Part shown: piece after piece, positions 20,208-30,304 of the stretch
Numbering within the stretch: the stretch's first letter is position 1
How the letters are laid out: each line of letters begins with the position of its first letter
Source of the DNA: Actinomycetaceae bacterium
GTDB taxonomy: Bacteria; Actinomycetota; Actinomycetes; Actinomycetales; Actinomycetaceae
Direction: 5' to 3'
DNA: 64,000 bases
NCBI GenBank assembly: GCA_028724265.1
Contig: JAQYDG010000004.1
Coordinates: 186,001-250,000 of the forward strand
The notes under the pieces: model-generated
Databases searched by the model: none
What the model was told of the DNA's origin: nothing
What the model saw: only the letters and a program-made list of their open reading frames with translations
Translations under genes and position numbers: made by a program

Positions 20208-20957
20208 TCACGCTTCACTGAGCTGAGGCATGACGAGTGTTCCTATCTGCTCGCCGCGCAGAGCTCTCGTCACATTTCCCTCCCCTGCAAGGCCAAATAC
20301 CTGCATCGGAAGGCCGCCATCCTGTGCCAGAGAGAACGCTGCACCATCCACAACACGCAAACCGTGAACCAGGGCATCCTGAAAGGTGAGCTGCTCGATT
20401 TTTTCGGCGCTGGCATCCAACTTCGGATCGGCGGTGTAAACGCCATCCACACCGTTCTTCCCCACCAAGAGCGCATCGGCCTTCAGCTCTAACGCGCGTT
20501 GTACCGCAACGGTATCTGTAGAAAAGAAAGGCATTCCAGACCCCGCGCCAAAAATAACCACACGCCCCTTCTGTAAATGCCGAATCGCCCGAAGCGGGAT
20601 ATATGGCTCCGCTATCTGCGTCATTTGAATGGCTGTCTGCACACGAGCAGGAGCACCGGCGCGCTCAATAAAATCCTGCAAGGCCAGCGCGTTCATCACT
20701 GTACCGAGCATGCCCATATAATCGGCACGAGCCCGATCCATTCCTCGCTGCTGAAGCTCAACGCCTCGGAAGAAGTTGCCGCCACCCACAACGATGGCAA
20801 CCTGAACGCCCTCCCTCACTGCTACGGCGATCTCACGGGAGATCCTTGTCAACACATCCGCATCGAGGCCGACTGCTCCACCACCGAAAACCTCCCCAGA
20901 CAATTTAAGGAGCACGCGGCGGACGCCGTCGCCGTTGAGGTCAGAGTGTTCAGGCAT
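20208..20957 (-). CDS. pyrH: UMP kinase
   Basis: Phosphorylates UMP to UDP. It belongs to the amino-acid-kinase fold, with [11 protein letters not shown] at the N-terminus, [10 protein letters not shown], and [20 protein letters not shown] in the C-terminal half. The ATG at 20957 is chosen because GGGAGG lies eight bases upstream; this gives 249 residues. A strong terminator at 21057-21104 separates it from the rpsB-tsf pair. Confidence 0.97.
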   Translation of the reverse strand: MPEHSDLNGDGVRRVLLKLSGEVFGGGAVGLDADVLTRISREIAVAVREGVQVAIVVGGGNFFRGVELQQRGMDRARADYMGMLGTVMNALALQDFIERAGAPARVQTAIQMTQIAEPYIPLRAIRHLQKGRVVIFGAGSGMPFFSTDTVAVQRALELKADALLVGKNGVDGVYTADPKLDASAEKIEQLTFQDALVHGLRVVDGAAFSLAQDGGLPMQVFGLAGEGNVTRALRGEQIGTLVMPQLSEA

Positions 20958-21056
20958 TAGTTTCCTCCCTAGGTATCTATTCCTCACCAAGATTACCAGC
21001 TAGCACTAGCGCCGAATACCAAGGCGCAGCAGAGGCAGGAAACAGCCGAGCGATCA

Positions 21057-21104
21057 AAAAATGGCGGATTTTTAGACACACAGCCTAAAAAATCCGCCAT
21101 TATC
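21057..21104 (-). terminator. Intrinsic terminator after tsf
   Basis: Near-perfect inverted repeat of about 16 bases (AATGGCGGATTTTTAG and CTAAAAAATCCGCCATT) with a short loop. On the minus strand it is followed by a T run (TTTTTTGATC). It lies about 95 bases after the tsf stop codon and closes the rpsB-tsf transcript before pyrH. Confidence 0.85.
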
Positions 21105-21197
21105 ATTGAAACGACGTCAATCCCCGCCGGTAGGAATCCCGGACACCAGGATTCTCATCGGCAGAATCTCGGTCGGCGTTCTATCTCGATCGGCGCG

Positions 21198-22076
21198 TTA
21201 CTCAGCAGAAGCACCCACGCGGAGACGAACGAAGCCCGTTACCGTCCCGCCGGTCTTCTTCACGATATCGCCCACGCTGAACTGCGGATCACGCTGATAT
21301 TCCTGATCAAGCAGAACCGATTCCTTCAGCGACTTCTTCACGCGGCCTTCCACGATTTTAGCCAACACCTGTTCGGGCTTTGCCTTGTACTTCGGATTGG
21401 CTGCAGCCTTCTCCTCTTCCTCGACTTTCGTCTTTTCCATCGCAACACGGGTTTCCGTCTCACGAACTGAATCTGGAATATCAGCTTCCGAAAGGTACTG
21501 AGGATCCATCGCAGCAATTTGCACCGCAACGTCGTGCGCCACGCTCGCCGCAGCGTCGTCGGTTGCGACCAACACGCCAACCTGTGGTGGGAGGTCTGGA
21601 TTTGTGCGATGCATATAGGCCTCAACATGATCGCCCTCGAGAACGTAGAGGTGTGAAACCTCCATCTTCTCGCCCATCACCGCAATCAAACCATTGATAC
21701 GATCCTGCACTGTGCCGTCAGCAAGAGGGGCAGCCAGGAGCGTTTCAACATCTGAAGCTCCAGAATCGACGGCAGCAGATACGATCTCCTCCGCCATCGT
21801 CGTGAAGTTTTCGTTCTTCGCAACGAAGTCCGTTTCCGCATTGATCTCAAGCAGGATACCGCGCTTTGCATCTTCAGAAATGTGGTACGCCACTAAGCCA
21901 TTGCCAGCGGTACGGCCTTCGCGCTTTTCCACCTTCTTTGCGCCTTTGACGCGCAGAATCTCGATCGCCTTGGCAATATCACCATCGGCTTCCACCAAGG
22001 CATTCTTAGAATCCATCATGCCTGCGCCTGTTTTATCGCGCAGTTCCTTGACAGCAGCAGCTGTAATCTTTGCCAT
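21198..22076 (-). CDS. tsf: Elongation factor Ts
   Basis: Nucleotide exchange factor of EF-Tu. The N-terminal UBA-like domain includes VKELRDKTGAGMMDSKNAL, and the core has the conserved INAETDFVAKN. 292 residues. The ATG at 22076 (MAKITAAAVKEL) has GGAG upstream and matches family starts; an in-frame start six codons earlier is unlikely. It follows rpsB by 30 bases, so they form one operon. Confidence 0.97.
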   Translation of the reverse strand: MAKITAAAVKELRDKTGAGMMDSKNALVEADGDIAKAIEILRVKGAKKVEKREGRTAGNGLVAYHISEDAKRGILLEINAETDFVAKNENFTTMAEEIVSAAVDSGASDVETLLAAPLADGTVQDRINGLIAVMGEKMEVSHLYVLEGDHVEAYMHRTNPDLPPQVGVLVATDDAAASVAHDVAVQIAAMDPQYLSEADIPDSVRETETRVAMEKTKVEEEEKAAANPKYKAKPEQVLAKIVEGRVKKSLKESVLLDQEYQRDPQFSVGDIVKKTGGTVTGFVRLRVGASAE

Positions 22077-22106
22077 AGTACTCGTACTCCTCACGTGGTT
22101 GGCTGC

Positions 22107-22967
22107 TTATTCAGCTTCTGTTTGAGCTGCCTGTGCAGGAGCTTCGGCAGGCGTTGCTTGTTCGGCTGTCGGTTCCGCAGCTTCAGCATCGGTTCCTTCA
22201 CTCGCCAGCAGCTGGGCTTCCCACTCCGGCATCGGTTCTGCATCAGCTGACGCGTCCTGCGCAGACTCGGCCTTCTTATTGCGTTCAAGCAGACCTTCCG
22301 CTACAGCGTCCGCGACGATCTTCGTCAACAGCTCAATCGACCGAATAGCGTCGTCATTGCCAGCGATCGGATAGTCAACTTCATCAGGATCGGCATTCGT
22401 ATCCAAAATAGCGACAACAGGAATGTTCAGCTTGATCGCTTCTGATACTGCCAGGTGTTCCTTCTTCTCATCCACGATCCACATTGCCGATGGCAGTTTG
22501 TTCATATCGCGGATTCCGCCGAGAGTCTTGTGGAGCTTATCCATCTCGCGGCGCATCATCAGCAGCTCCTTCTTAGTACGCCCTGAGGATGCAACATCGT
22601 CGAAATCGATCTGTTCAAGCTCTTTGAGCCGCTGAATACGCTGATGAACCGTTTGGAAGTTGGTCAGCATACCGCCCAGCCAGCGCTCGTTCACATATGG
22701 CATACCGACGCGCTCAGCCTGCTCGCGGATGACCTCCTGCGCCTGCTTCTTCGTGCCGACGAACAGGATCGTGCCGCCGTGTGCCACGGTCTCCTTGACG
22801 TAATCATAGGTTCGATCAATATCCGCCAGTGTCTGCCGCAGATCCAAAATGTAGATGGAATTGCGCTCCATCATGATGTACGGCTTCATCTTCGGATTCC
22901 AGCGGCGGGTCTGATGCCCGAAATGTACGCCAGCTTCCAGCAGCTGGCTCATGGTTACTTGCGCCAT
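22107..22967 (-). CDS. rpsB: 30S ribosomal protein S2
   Basis: 286 residues. The conserved start [29 protein letters not shown], and [11 protein letters not shown] are all present. The last 45 residues are an Ala/Glu-rich tail, frequent in actinobacterial S2. ATG behind AAAGGA. It leads the rpsB-tsf operon; the promoter must lie in the roughly 500-base region upstream. Confidence 0.98.
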   Translation of the reverse strand: MAQVTMSQLLEAGVHFGHQTRRWNPKMKPYIMMERNSIYILDLRQTLADIDRTYDYVKETVAHGGTILFVGTKKQAQEVIREQAERVGMPYVNERWLGGMLTNFQTVHQRIQRLKELEQIDFDDVASSGRTKKELLMMRREMDKLHKTLGGIRDMNKLPSAMWIVDEKKEHLAVSEAIKLNIPVVAILDTNADPDEVDYPIAGNDDAIRSIELLTKIVADAVAEGLLERNKKAESAQDASADAEPMPEWEAQLLASEGTDAEAAEPTAEQATPAEAPAQAAQTEAE

Positions 22968-23471
22968 GATTATCCTTTCCAGTGCGCCATGCGCACGATT
23001 CGGTTATTTATCTGTGGAGTATGGCCACCTGCCTACGTCCTCAGATACCTGGCACTTCCAGATCTGCGCCCGCACTGTGTGCTGAATGTGCGTTTCCCTC
23101 CAGGATTCGCCCACACACGCACTGCAGAGCAGGACCGGTGCAGAAGAGTCGGCGACCCTCCCCAACGCTCGCTGAGGAAAGAACACCGAATACAAAGTGC
23201 GCGAAATATTCGTCGCCACAACTCGATTCGTCATGGCTCTATGTTGATTTTGTTCTTTATTCCGCGTCGATTGCTCAACGTCGGAAGCTGTAGAGGTGCT
23301 GCTTGCACACAGCTACAGCCAACCGCTTAGTTTAGTGCGAATCTGCCGATATCAAAAGCCGGATGACAAATGCAGCTTTCATACAATCCACATCCAGGGC
23401 AGGTACATCGCCATCCACAGGCATGTTCACGTTGCTTTTTCTCGCTCGTGCCCGGCTCCCAGAATATAGCT
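22968..23471. other. Divergent intergenic region between rpsB and the M23 peptidase gene
   Basis: About 500 bases without a gene I can support. It should hold the rpsB promoter and untranslated leader (minus) and the peptidase promoter (plus). Reading frames here lack ribosome binding sites and family similarity. I saw no tRNA or clear riboswitch in it. Confidence 0.5.
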
Positions 23472-24257
23472 ATGCAACTGACACATCCACGCAGCGCAGG
23501 CATGACACCACATGGCACAACCCCAGACCAGAATGACGCACCAGCCCCGAATGACCGGACAATTCCGCCTCACAGTTTCGGGAGCGGGCACGCGAGAACA
23601 GTCAACGGCTCACGTACTGCTCACGTTCACACCTCACAACGAGTCTTCACACTCCTCGTCGCGTTGGCCATGCTTTTGTCGTTAGCTTTCTGCACCCCAG
23701 TTGAAAGCGTGAGTGCCGCTGCCATACCCTCATCCCTCCCACAACACGAGCACGCAATCGCCACGGGTACTCTGCTTCAACCCACAAACACCCTCGTGAA
23801 CGACGCGACAAAGCCCCTATACGCCGCACACAAGACGGTCCAGCGAACAGACCCACAGCGATATCTATGGCCGACTGGCAAAAAAGCTCTTGTGATTCGG
23901 GGATTTAGCGTGGGTGAACACAATTGGCTTCCCGGCCACAGAGGGGTGGATTTAGACCTGAACGCTGGGCAGCCCGTCTTCGCCGCGCGCGCCGGCACTG
24001 TGCTTTATGCAGGCATCCTCGTAGATCGTCACGTCGTCTCCATCGAACACGATGACGGCATACGTACCACCTATGAGCCAGTGAACCCGTCGCTTTCCGT
24101 CGGGGAACACGTTCACGCTGGTCAACAGATAGGCACCCTGGAACCGGGACACTGTTTGCTAGGTGACTGCCTGCATTTTGGAGCCAAACGCGGTAAAGAC
24201 GACTATCTCAATCCGCTGTTCCTGCTCCATGCACGCCACATTCGACTCTATGAATAG
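23472..24257 (+). CDS. M23-family (LytM-type) peptidase, secreted or membrane-anchored
   Basis: A cytosolic leader of about 55 residues is followed by a hydrophobic segment (TLLVALAMLLSLAFC) and a small signal-peptidase-like region (SVSAAA). The exported part ends in a peptidase M23 domain with HRGVDLDL (metal His and Asp) and CLHFGAK (the LHF-type metal His). The expected middle HxH-type histidine is less clear, so activity is likely but not certain. Family members cut peptidoglycan cross-bridges or act as regulators. The start is uncertain: ATG at 23472 or 23502, both with weak ribosome binding sites. The position next to rpsB is conserved in Actinobacteria. Confidence 0.8.
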   Translation: MQLTHPRSAGMTPHGTTPDQNDAPAPNDRTIPPHSFGSGHARTVNGSRTAHVHTSQRVFTLLVALAMLLSLAFCTPVESVSAAAIPSSLPQHEHAIATGTLLQPTNTLVNDATKPLYAAHKTVQRTDPQRYLWPTGKKALVIRGFSVGEHNWLPGHRGVDLDLNAGQPVFAARAGTVLYAGILVDRHVVSIEHDDGIRTTYEPVNPSLSVGEHVHAGQQIGTLEPGHCLLGDCLHFGAKRGKDDYLNPLFLLHARHIRLYE

Positions 24258-24316
24258 TGCACGGCGCTATCCACAAAAATAGTGACTATTCGCCACTGCC
24301 CACCACAGCGTTTCCG

Positions 24317-25315
24317 TCATGCTCGCGGATGGGCGAGGCGATACGCGCCCATCAGGCGCTGCGCACTGACATGCGTATAACGCTGAGTTGTGGCGAGAGA
24401 CGAGTGACCAAGCATTTCCTGTACACTACGCAGATCTGAGCCCCCATCGAGCATATGGGTGGCTGCCGAATGCCTGAGCGAGTGTGGAGCAACGTCCGGA
24501 AGACCCGCATCGGACGCTGCACGGTGCACAACATCCCGCATCGACCGTGGATTGAGCCTGCCACCCCGTGCGCCGAGAAAAAGAGCTGTGGTTGGTTCCT
24601 TCTCAAGGTTGTGCCGAACCTCCAGGTAGCGCATCAACGCACGCTGTGCCGGCACGCCGTAGGGCACGATCCGCTCTTTATTTCCCTTGCCGATAACGCG
24701 TACTGTGCCATCCGGGATGAGCGACTGTACATTCAATGCGCAGAGTTCACTGATTCGCAGCGCCGAACCGTAGAGCAGTTCGAGCGCAGCCCAATTGCGG
24801 ATCTCGATGGCGTCACCGCTTTCTGCACGTTCCCGCGCACGCTGAAGGAGAAGAGCCACCTGACTTTGGTTGAGTACGCGCGGTAGACGGTTATGCACTT
24901 TCGGTGATTTAAGGTTCTGCGCTGCATCCCGCTCGGTGAGACCCTGCTTGAAGAGCCAGGCAGAAAAATTTCGTATCGCAGCAGTGTGACGCGCGAGCGT
25001 CGCTTTCGCCTCCTGCGGTGGAAACGACGCAAGCCAACTGCGTACATCGTCCAAATCAAGCAAGGTGAGATCCATCGGCGCGACCTCGGGTGATGCAGCG
25101 TCCTGCTGCTTCTGAACTTCACTATGCTCGTTGGGTTCACGCACTGACTCATGGCCGCTCACAAGCGCCCCCAAGAACAGCAAAAAAGACCGCGCATCAG
25201 ATACGTAGGCTGTGACGGTGTAGTGAGAAAAGCCACGGCGCAGCGCCAGATCTCGTTCATACGCCTGCAGAATCTGGTGTGCGGACAATCGCCGAGGTGT
25301 TGGATCCTGTTCCAC
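24317..25315 (-). CDS. xerC: Tyrosine recombinase XerC
   Basis: Site-specific recombinase resolving chromosome dimers at dif. The N-terminal SAM-like DNA-binding domain covers residues 1-140. In the catalytic domain the Arg of ALRISELCALN, the HxxR of HSLRHSAATHML, the His of LGHSSLATTQRY and the nucleophilic Tyr of QRYTH are present. 332 residues, with an approximately 30-residue insertion near residue 60. GTG start. It lies downstream of dprA, as in other Actinobacteria, so it is the housekeeping XerC and not a phage integrase. Confidence 0.92.
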   Translation of the reverse strand: MEQDPTPRRLSAHQILQAYERDLALRRGFSHYTVTAYVSDARSFLLFLGALVSGHESVREPNEHSEVQKQQDAASPEVAPMDLTLLDLDDVRSWLASFPPQEAKATLARHTAAIRNFSAWLFKQGLTERDAAQNLKSPKVHNRLPRVLNQSQVALLLQRARERAESGDAIEIRNWAALELLYGSALRISELCALNVQSLIPDGTVRVIGKGNKERIVPYGVPAQRALMRYLEVRHNLEKEPTTALFLGARGGRLNPRSMRDVVHRAASDAGLPDVAPHSLRHSAATHMLDGGSDLRSVQEMLGHSSLATTQRYTHVSAQRLMGAYRLAHPRA

Positions 25316-25519
25316 ATGTTCAGGCTAGTCCATTAATCTGGCGAGTCGATTATTCAGATTCGTCGATTGCTCAGGTTCGTCGAGCGCACTTACTCATTGA
25401 TCGCACTTCATTGCGCTGAATCAACCGACAACTGAGCTAAGCCACAAGCCAGACGGCGTCAGACACCAGAAGCAATCCGTCAACCACAACGCTGCCAAGA
25501 GCAGGGTCGCATCAACGTG

Positions 25520-26986
25520 TCACCGCGGTGAGACCCCCACGCTCCGGTTCAGTTTCCACAGCGTGCCATTCGTTGACGCGAACCCGCGCAGACTCAGTTC
25601 CCCAAGTCCTGCCAGTGCCTCCTTAATACTCACGCCTGCGCGCGCCGCGACCTGTTCCACGCTCGCACCGCGCCGAAATGTCAATCCTTCCGCACATCGA
25701 ACCGCAAGCTCAGAAGCCGAACTCTCAAGCTGTCGGTGCCACGCCCGGGTTCTCAGCTCGGCATCGGTATGATGCTCGTCATCCTCAGCCACGTGTGCTG
25801 CTGCGCTGGCTCGCCACGCCGTGCCAGTCGAACCGTGCTGCCTTTTGCCGGATAGACGATGAGCTGCTTTGCCTGATCCGCCTCGCTCCTGCTTACCTTT
25901 CATCGGCGTCGAGGTCTGGCCTTCATCTGGAATAAGCTCAAGCACATCCTCTGGACGCGTGATACAGATAGCACCCTGGCGAAGCAGCCTCAAGCATCCC
26001 TGATAACTCGGCATCGTCAACGAACCCGGGATAGCGCCTAACGGCCTGCCGATCGTGAGTGCGTGATTCGCAGTGGAAATTGCACCCGACCGGAACGGAG
26101 CCTCGACGACGAGCGTCACTGCGCCGAGCGCAGCAACGAGACGGTTGCGCGCTAGAAATCTGTATCTGAACGGCTCGCTACGGGGAGGATATTCCGAAAC
26201 AATCACACCTGAGGAGGCAAGGATGTTGGAGAAGAGTTCAGCATGTGCCCGCGGGTAGGCTCGATCGACTCCACACGCCAGAACACATACAGTTGTCCCA
26301 CCTGCGTCCAGGCAACCCTGATGTGAAAATGCGTCGATACCAAATGCTCCCCCAGAAATGACGGTATAGCCGCGGTGAGAGAATTCGCCGGCAAAACTGT
26401 GTGCGATTTTCTCCCCATATCGAGTGGAAGCTCTGGAACCAACCATGGTAATGCCAGGTTGAGAAAGGGCACGAATATCACCGCGATACCACAAGCCTAA
26501 CGGAGCATCGAGACCCAATGCGGACACGCAGCTCGGCCAGTCGGGATCCAGAGGGCACACAAACTCACAGCCGGAGTCCGGCTCATCGGCGCCCTGCGTT
26601 GGAAAGGCACGCGCCCCCTGGCTCTCAACGCCTTGACGGTAACTTCCTTGACCGTAGCTCTCGAATCCTTGGAGCAGCTGTGCTGGTTCATTACTTGTTC
26701 CGAGCGCCGCAGCCAGGCTGCGCGTATCAACGGCAAGTGGGAGTCGGGAGTCTTTGCCTGAGCGCAGCGCGTGCAGCCGCAGTGCCCATCGCTGGAAGTG
26801 ACGCTGGGCGTCAGGAGTCGAAGGAGATTGCTCGCCCTGATTGATAAAATCCACCAACAATGTCAGCGCACCCACATAGCCGTGCTCATCAATCAACAGG
26901 TGCGCAGCTTCATCTGCGCCCTCACACACATACGTCCAAAACTTCGCCGCCTCCCTCTCAAGATAGAGATCCTCATTCGTCAGCAT
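25520..26986 (-). CDS. dprA: DNA processing protein DprA
   Basis: Loads RecA onto incoming single-stranded DNA during transformation. The Rossmann-like core is complete: MVGSRASTRYGEKIA, ISGGAFGIDAFSHQGCL, VLACGVDRAYP and FRYRFLARNRLVAALG. A C-terminal winged-helix region covers about the last 70 residues, joined by an acidic/polar linker. 488 residues. ATG at 26986 chosen for the GGAGG upstream; it overlaps the comM 3' end by 14 bases. Whether the organism is naturally competent cannot be told from this window. Confidence 0.94.
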   Translation of the reverse strand: MLTNEDLYLEREAAKFWTYVCEGADEAAHLLIDEHGYVGALTLLVDFINQGEQSPSTPDAQRHFQRWALRLHALRSGKDSRLPLAVDTRSLAAALGTSNEPAQLLQGFESYGQGSYRQGVESQGARAFPTQGADEPDSGCEFVCPLDPDWPSCVSALGLDAPLGLWYRGDIRALSQPGITMVGSRASTRYGEKIAHSFAGEFSHRGYTVISGGAFGIDAFSHQGCLDAGGTTVCVLACGVDRAYPRAHAELFSNILASSGVIVSEYPPRSEPFRYRFLARNRLVAALGAVTLVVEAPFRSGAISTANHALTIGRPLGAIPGSLTMPSYQGCLRLLRQGAICITRPEDVLELIPDEGQTSTPMKGKQERGGSGKAAHRLSGKRQHGSTGTAWRASAAAHVAEDDEHHTDAELRTRAWHRQLESSASELAVRCAEGLTFRRGASVEQVAARAGVSIKEALAGLGELSLRGFASTNGTLWKLNRSVGVSPR

Positions 26987-28565
26987 AAAATCCTCCTTGA
27001 GCATGAATACTGAATGCGAAGGCAATATCGTCTGTTTCCGGCATATCGTGGTGAGCCAAATCGGCAAGTGTCCAGGCAAGACGAAGTATTTTCGCACAGC
27101 CTCGCATCGAAATTCTGCCGTGAACAAGTGCCTGCTCTATCATGTTCTGCGCGCTGGCCGCTAATCGCGTATTGCGCTGCAGCCAAGCTGCATCAAGCGC
27201 AGCATTCGTTGCCATCGTCGTATCTGCCAGCCGTCGGTGCTGCCGTTCACGCGCCTCACATACCCTCGACCTCACGTCAGCGCTTCCCCGTGCTGAGCTG
27301 CTGTGCATATCCGAGGCGGTCAGCCGACGCAGAACAATCTTGATATCAAAACGATCGAGCAGTGGGCCACCGATCCGTTGAAAATACATACGCCGCTGCG
27401 AGGCAGAACATCGGCACCGTCGCGGCTCGTCGATATAGTTTCCACACAGGCACGGATTCGCTGCGCCAACAAGTTGAAACTGCGCTGGGAACGTGACGGA
27501 TGCTTTCACGCGGTCAATTCTTACCCGCCCTTCTTCCATGGGTTGACGCAAAGCTTGAAGGGCAGGCCGAGAAAATTCTGGGATTTCGTCCAGAAACAAA
27601 ACCCCATGATGAGCCAGCGTTGCGGCTCCCGGATTCGGCACAGGTCCCCCGCCGATCAACGATGACGCAGATGCCGTATGGTGCGGAGCGACAAAAGGTG
27701 CACGCGTATTTAGGTTCCCGTCAAAATCGCCCGTCACCGACCTAATCGCCGCAACCTCAATCGCTTCGTTGTGTGTGAGTTGAGGAAGTATCCCTGGAAG
27801 ACATTGTGCAAGCATCGTTTTCCCGATACCGGGCGCGCCCGTCATCAGCATATGATGGCCGCCCGCAGCAGCCACCTCCAATGCCATTTTGGCCTCATCG
27901 TGACCACGAACCTCGCCTAGATCTGGAAACGGGGGTTCAGGAGTTATCTTCGCTGGCTCCAAGGCGGGCTGCGCAGGTATTGGGCCGCACGTGACGCCAA
28001 CAAGCTTGGCCAGCTGGGTCAAATGCCAAGCTTCCACCGTATTCGCACCAGCGAGGGCAGCTTGCTCACCACATCCGAAAGGGACAAAGAGCCGTGGATC
28101 ATACTCAGGTATCCGATTGCTCTGATCTGGCTGCGCGATCGAGACCTGCCCGTCAGCAGGATCACAGCTTCCCGTCGTCTGGGCACAGAAGCCGAGAGCC
28201 GCAGGAAGAATTCCATGAACCGGCCTAATGCTTCCATCTAAGCCGAGCTCACCCACATACGCATCACGAGTGCTCACCCGCCCTCCCATCGCAGCAAGGA
28301 TTGCCATCGCGATGGCAAGGTCGAATCCTGTGCCCGACTTCGGGATATTCGCCGGAGAGAGATTGACAGTGAGCCGTACCTGCGGAAATGAGATACCTGA
28401 GGACGAGAAAGCTGCACGGATCCGCTCCCGTGATTCATTCACCGCGGTATCAGGAAGCCCAACGATCGTAAAGTGAGGTAAACCAGAAAGCATCACTGCC
28501 TCGACGCCCACAACCGCAGCACTCACACCGATCACAGCGAGCGCCTGTGCTTTCCCCACACTCAT
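26973..28565 (-). CDS. comM: YifB/ComM-family Mg chelatase-like AAA+ ATPase
   Basis: 530 residues. A lon-protease-like N-terminal domain (VVGVEAVMLSGLPHFTIVGLPD) comes before an AAA+ Mg-chelatase domain with Walker A GAPGIGKTMLAQ and Walker B GVLFLDEIPEF. A small C-terminal helical domain ends it (RNTRLAASAQNMIEQAL). ComM of Vibrio is a branch-migration helicase for recombination of transforming DNA; that role is inferred here. It overlaps yraN (ATGA) upstream and dprA downstream, a conserved trio. Confidence 0.92.
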   Translation of the reverse strand: MSVGKAQALAVIGVSAAVVGVEAVMLSGLPHFTIVGLPDTAVNESRERIRAAFSSSGISFPQVRLTVNLSPANIPKSGTGFDLAIAMAILAAMGGRVSTRDAYVGELGLDGSIRPVHGILPAALGFCAQTTGSCDPADGQVSIAQPDQSNRIPEYDPRLFVPFGCGEQAALAGANTVEAWHLTQLAKLVGVTCGPIPAQPALEPAKITPEPPFPDLGEVRGHDEAKMALEVAAAGGHHMLMTGAPGIGKTMLAQCLPGILPQLTHNEAIEVAAIRSVTGDFDGNLNTRAPFVAPHHTASASSLIGGGPVPNPGAATLAHHGVLFLDEIPEFSRPALQALRQPMEEGRVRIDRVKASVTFPAQFQLVGAANPCLCGNYIDEPRRCRCSASQRRMYFQRIGGPLLDRFDIKIVLRRLTASDMHSSSARGSADVRSRVCEARERQHRRLADTTMATNAALDAAWLQRNTRLAASAQNMIEQALVHGRISMRGCAKILRLAWTLADLAHHDMPETDDIAFAFSIHAQGGFYADE

Positions 28566-28993
28566 GACGCCACATTCCTAATATGTTCCAAGTCCCACCG
28601 TCCGTCTGCGTAGACGGTAATTGCAATAACGTCAACGGCGAGCAAGAGTTCATACGTCGGCAGCGTACTCGCATACTGCGCAACGAGGCCGCGTAATCTC
28701 CTCAGCTTTATAGGCGTGACTGCATTCAGAGCGCTGACCCTGGAGGAGGCTCGTCTCGTTTTGACCTCGATGCCGACAAGTGCCCGTTGATTCGCCGGTT
28801 GCGCCACGATGTCGAGTTCGCCGTATCGCGTACGCCATCGTCTATTCACAATTCTCCATCCAGACGAAACCAGATAAGCACAGGCGAGATCTTCGCCCCG
28901 GTCACCTAACTCACGACCTGTCAGATGCTCAGGCATACAAATATGCAGCCACCGGTTATCGGCATATGCTGGATGTTCGATCGTGATCGTCAT
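28562..28993 (-). CDS. YraN/UPF0102-family nuclease-like protein
   Basis: 143 residues with a restriction-endonuclease-like fold. The family motifs are GRELGDRGEDLACAYLVSSG, RTRYGELDIVA, and EVKTRRASS, supplying the Glu-Asp-Glu-x-Lys type residues. The function in vivo is not settled. An N-terminal extension of about 22 residues precedes the usual family start; an ATG at 28936 is an alternative. It is the first of three overlapping genes (yraN-comM-dprA). Confidence 0.85.
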   Translation of the reverse strand: MTITIEHPAYADNRWLHICMPEHLTGRELGDRGEDLACAYLVSSGWRIVNRRWRTRYGELDIVAQPANQRALVGIEVKTRRASSRVSALNAVTPIKLRRLRGLVAQYASTLPTYELLLAVDVIAITVYADGRWDLEHIRNVAS

Positions 28994-29143
28994 ACATCAA
29001 AGTACACACGCTCACTGCGTATCACAGAAGCGCACGGCACGCCACAGTGGATGAATCCGACGCACTGCGCCCATGTGAATAGGTTTTCGGCCCGACGCGC
29101 CCGGAGCGAGCGACGTCTCAGCGACATACAGCTGGGAAAGCCG

Positions 29144-29458
29144 CTAATCGTCCATATCTAGTTCGCGGGTGATATCTTGCTTATTGAGTTCCTCCACGTT
29201 CAGGTCTTTGAAGGTCAGCACGTGAACCGAGGGTACGAAGCGCGACGTGCGGTATATATCCCACACCCACGCATCGGTGAGAGTGACATCGAAGAAAATA
29301 TCTCCATTTTTTGATGACCGAACGTTCACATCGACGTCATTAGCTAAATAAAAACGCCGCTCAGTCTCGACAACATAGCGAAAGATCTTAATAACATCGC
29401 GATATTCACGATACAAAGCAAGCTCATTTTCTGCTTCGTAATTGTCAATGTCACCCAA
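29144..29458 (-). CDS. DUF2469-family protein
   Basis: About 104 residues, very conserved in Actinobacteria and of unknown function: ENELALYREYRDVIKIFRYV, ERRFYLANDVDV, and VTFKDLNVEELNK. I chose a TTG start at 29458, which gives MGDIDNYEAENELALY, the normal family beginning, with AAAGGA six bases upstream. Longer reading in the same frame runs into rnhB and lacks family similarity. It sits directly after rnhB, the usual neighbour. Confidence 0.9.
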   Translation of the reverse strand: MGDIDNYEAENELALYREYRDVIKIFRYVVETERRFYLANDVDVNVRSSKNGDIFFDVTLTDAWVWDIYRTSRFVPSVHVLTFKDLNVEELNKQDITRELDMDD

Positions 29459-29522
29459 TTTAAGTCCTTTCTTTGCCTCGATAAGTGTATCGGCAACGTC
29501 GGTCGTAGAGAAAAATGACGAA

Positions 29523-30296
29523 TTAGTGCGCCCCCGATACGTGCCATGAATGACGATGCCAGCGCGTGAGACCCCGATCCGCAATCGCCTGTCGATGCGT
29601 TGGCGAGGCATACCCCTCATTGGAATCCCAGCCATAGTCAGGATAGAGCCGAGCCAAATCTCCCATGAGCTCGTCACGAGCCACCTTTGCGAGCACTGAC
29701 GCGGCAGACACCACAGCACATGTGGCATCCCCGCGAACAACGGTCATCACAGGGAGTGCAGGAAGGAGATGTTCCATATCGCCTCCTGGAACACCAAACT
29801 GCCGACCAGGAAATGAATCCGTACGAAACAGGCGGCAGAACAGCTCAAACTGCTGTGCGATATCGCCGTCTTCTGGCCTCGACGCACTAAACCAGTCGTG
29901 TGAGCCGTCAAGCAGGATAGCATCAGGGTAAAAACCTGCAACCGCAAGCTGACTGAGCGCCGCTCGCGCTGCCCACCGCAAAGCCTGAATGATACCCCAC
30001 TGATCCACCACAGAAGGCAGAGCATAGCCCACAGCACTGGCACGAACCCACCTGCGCACGGGCTCAACAAGTCCAACGCGCGCGCGAGGAGTCAGCTGTT
30101 TGGAATCAGCAAGGAGTGCTGGAAAAGAGTCCGACGTGCGCGCATCAATCAACGCCACGCCAACGCCAACTGGACCAGCCGGGGACCCGCGCCCCACTTC
30201 ATCGATGCCTGCAACAATGGCGTCATTCTTGCCCAAGGCTCGACAAACGGAAGCCAGAAGCGCTCGTTCAATATCGCGACGAGGACGTTCACGCAC
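29523..30296 (-). CDS. rnhB: Ribonuclease HII
   Basis: Removes ribonucleotides from DNA. The metal-binding start GIDEVGRGSPAGPVGVGV is near residue 30; further acidic residues are in LLDGSHDW and KVARDELM. 257 residues. GTG start 8 bases after the lepB stop codon, so both genes are probably in one transcript. Confidence 0.93.
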   Translation of the reverse strand: MRERPRRDIERALLASVCRALGKNDAIVAGIDEVGRGSPAGPVGVGVALIDARTSDSFPALLADSKQLTPRARVGLVEPVRRWVRASAVGYALPSVVDQWGIIQALRWAARAALSQLAVAGFYPDAILLDGSHDWFSASRPEDGDIAQQFELFCRLFRTDSFPGRQFGVPGGDMEHLLPALPVMTVVRGDATCAVVSAASVLAKVARDELMGDLARLYPDYGWDSNEGYASPTHRQAIADRGLTRWHRHSWHVSGAH

Positions 30297-30304
30297 ACGA
30301 ACTC

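Noticed and set aside
24317-25315. Tyrosine recombinase as sign of a phage or integrative element
   Set aside because: It sits in the conserved dprA-xerC-rpsB order and matches XerC; no tRNA attachment site or phage genes are near.
25316-25519. Imperfect direct repeat TCAGATTCGTCGA / TCAGGTTCGTCGA upstream of xerC
   Set aside because: Two copies only, with one mismatch and no symmetry; no array or attachment site can be supported.
29459-29740. N-terminal extension of the DUF2469 frame
   Set aside because: It overlaps rnhB, and the conserved family start with a ribosome binding site is at the TTG at 29458.
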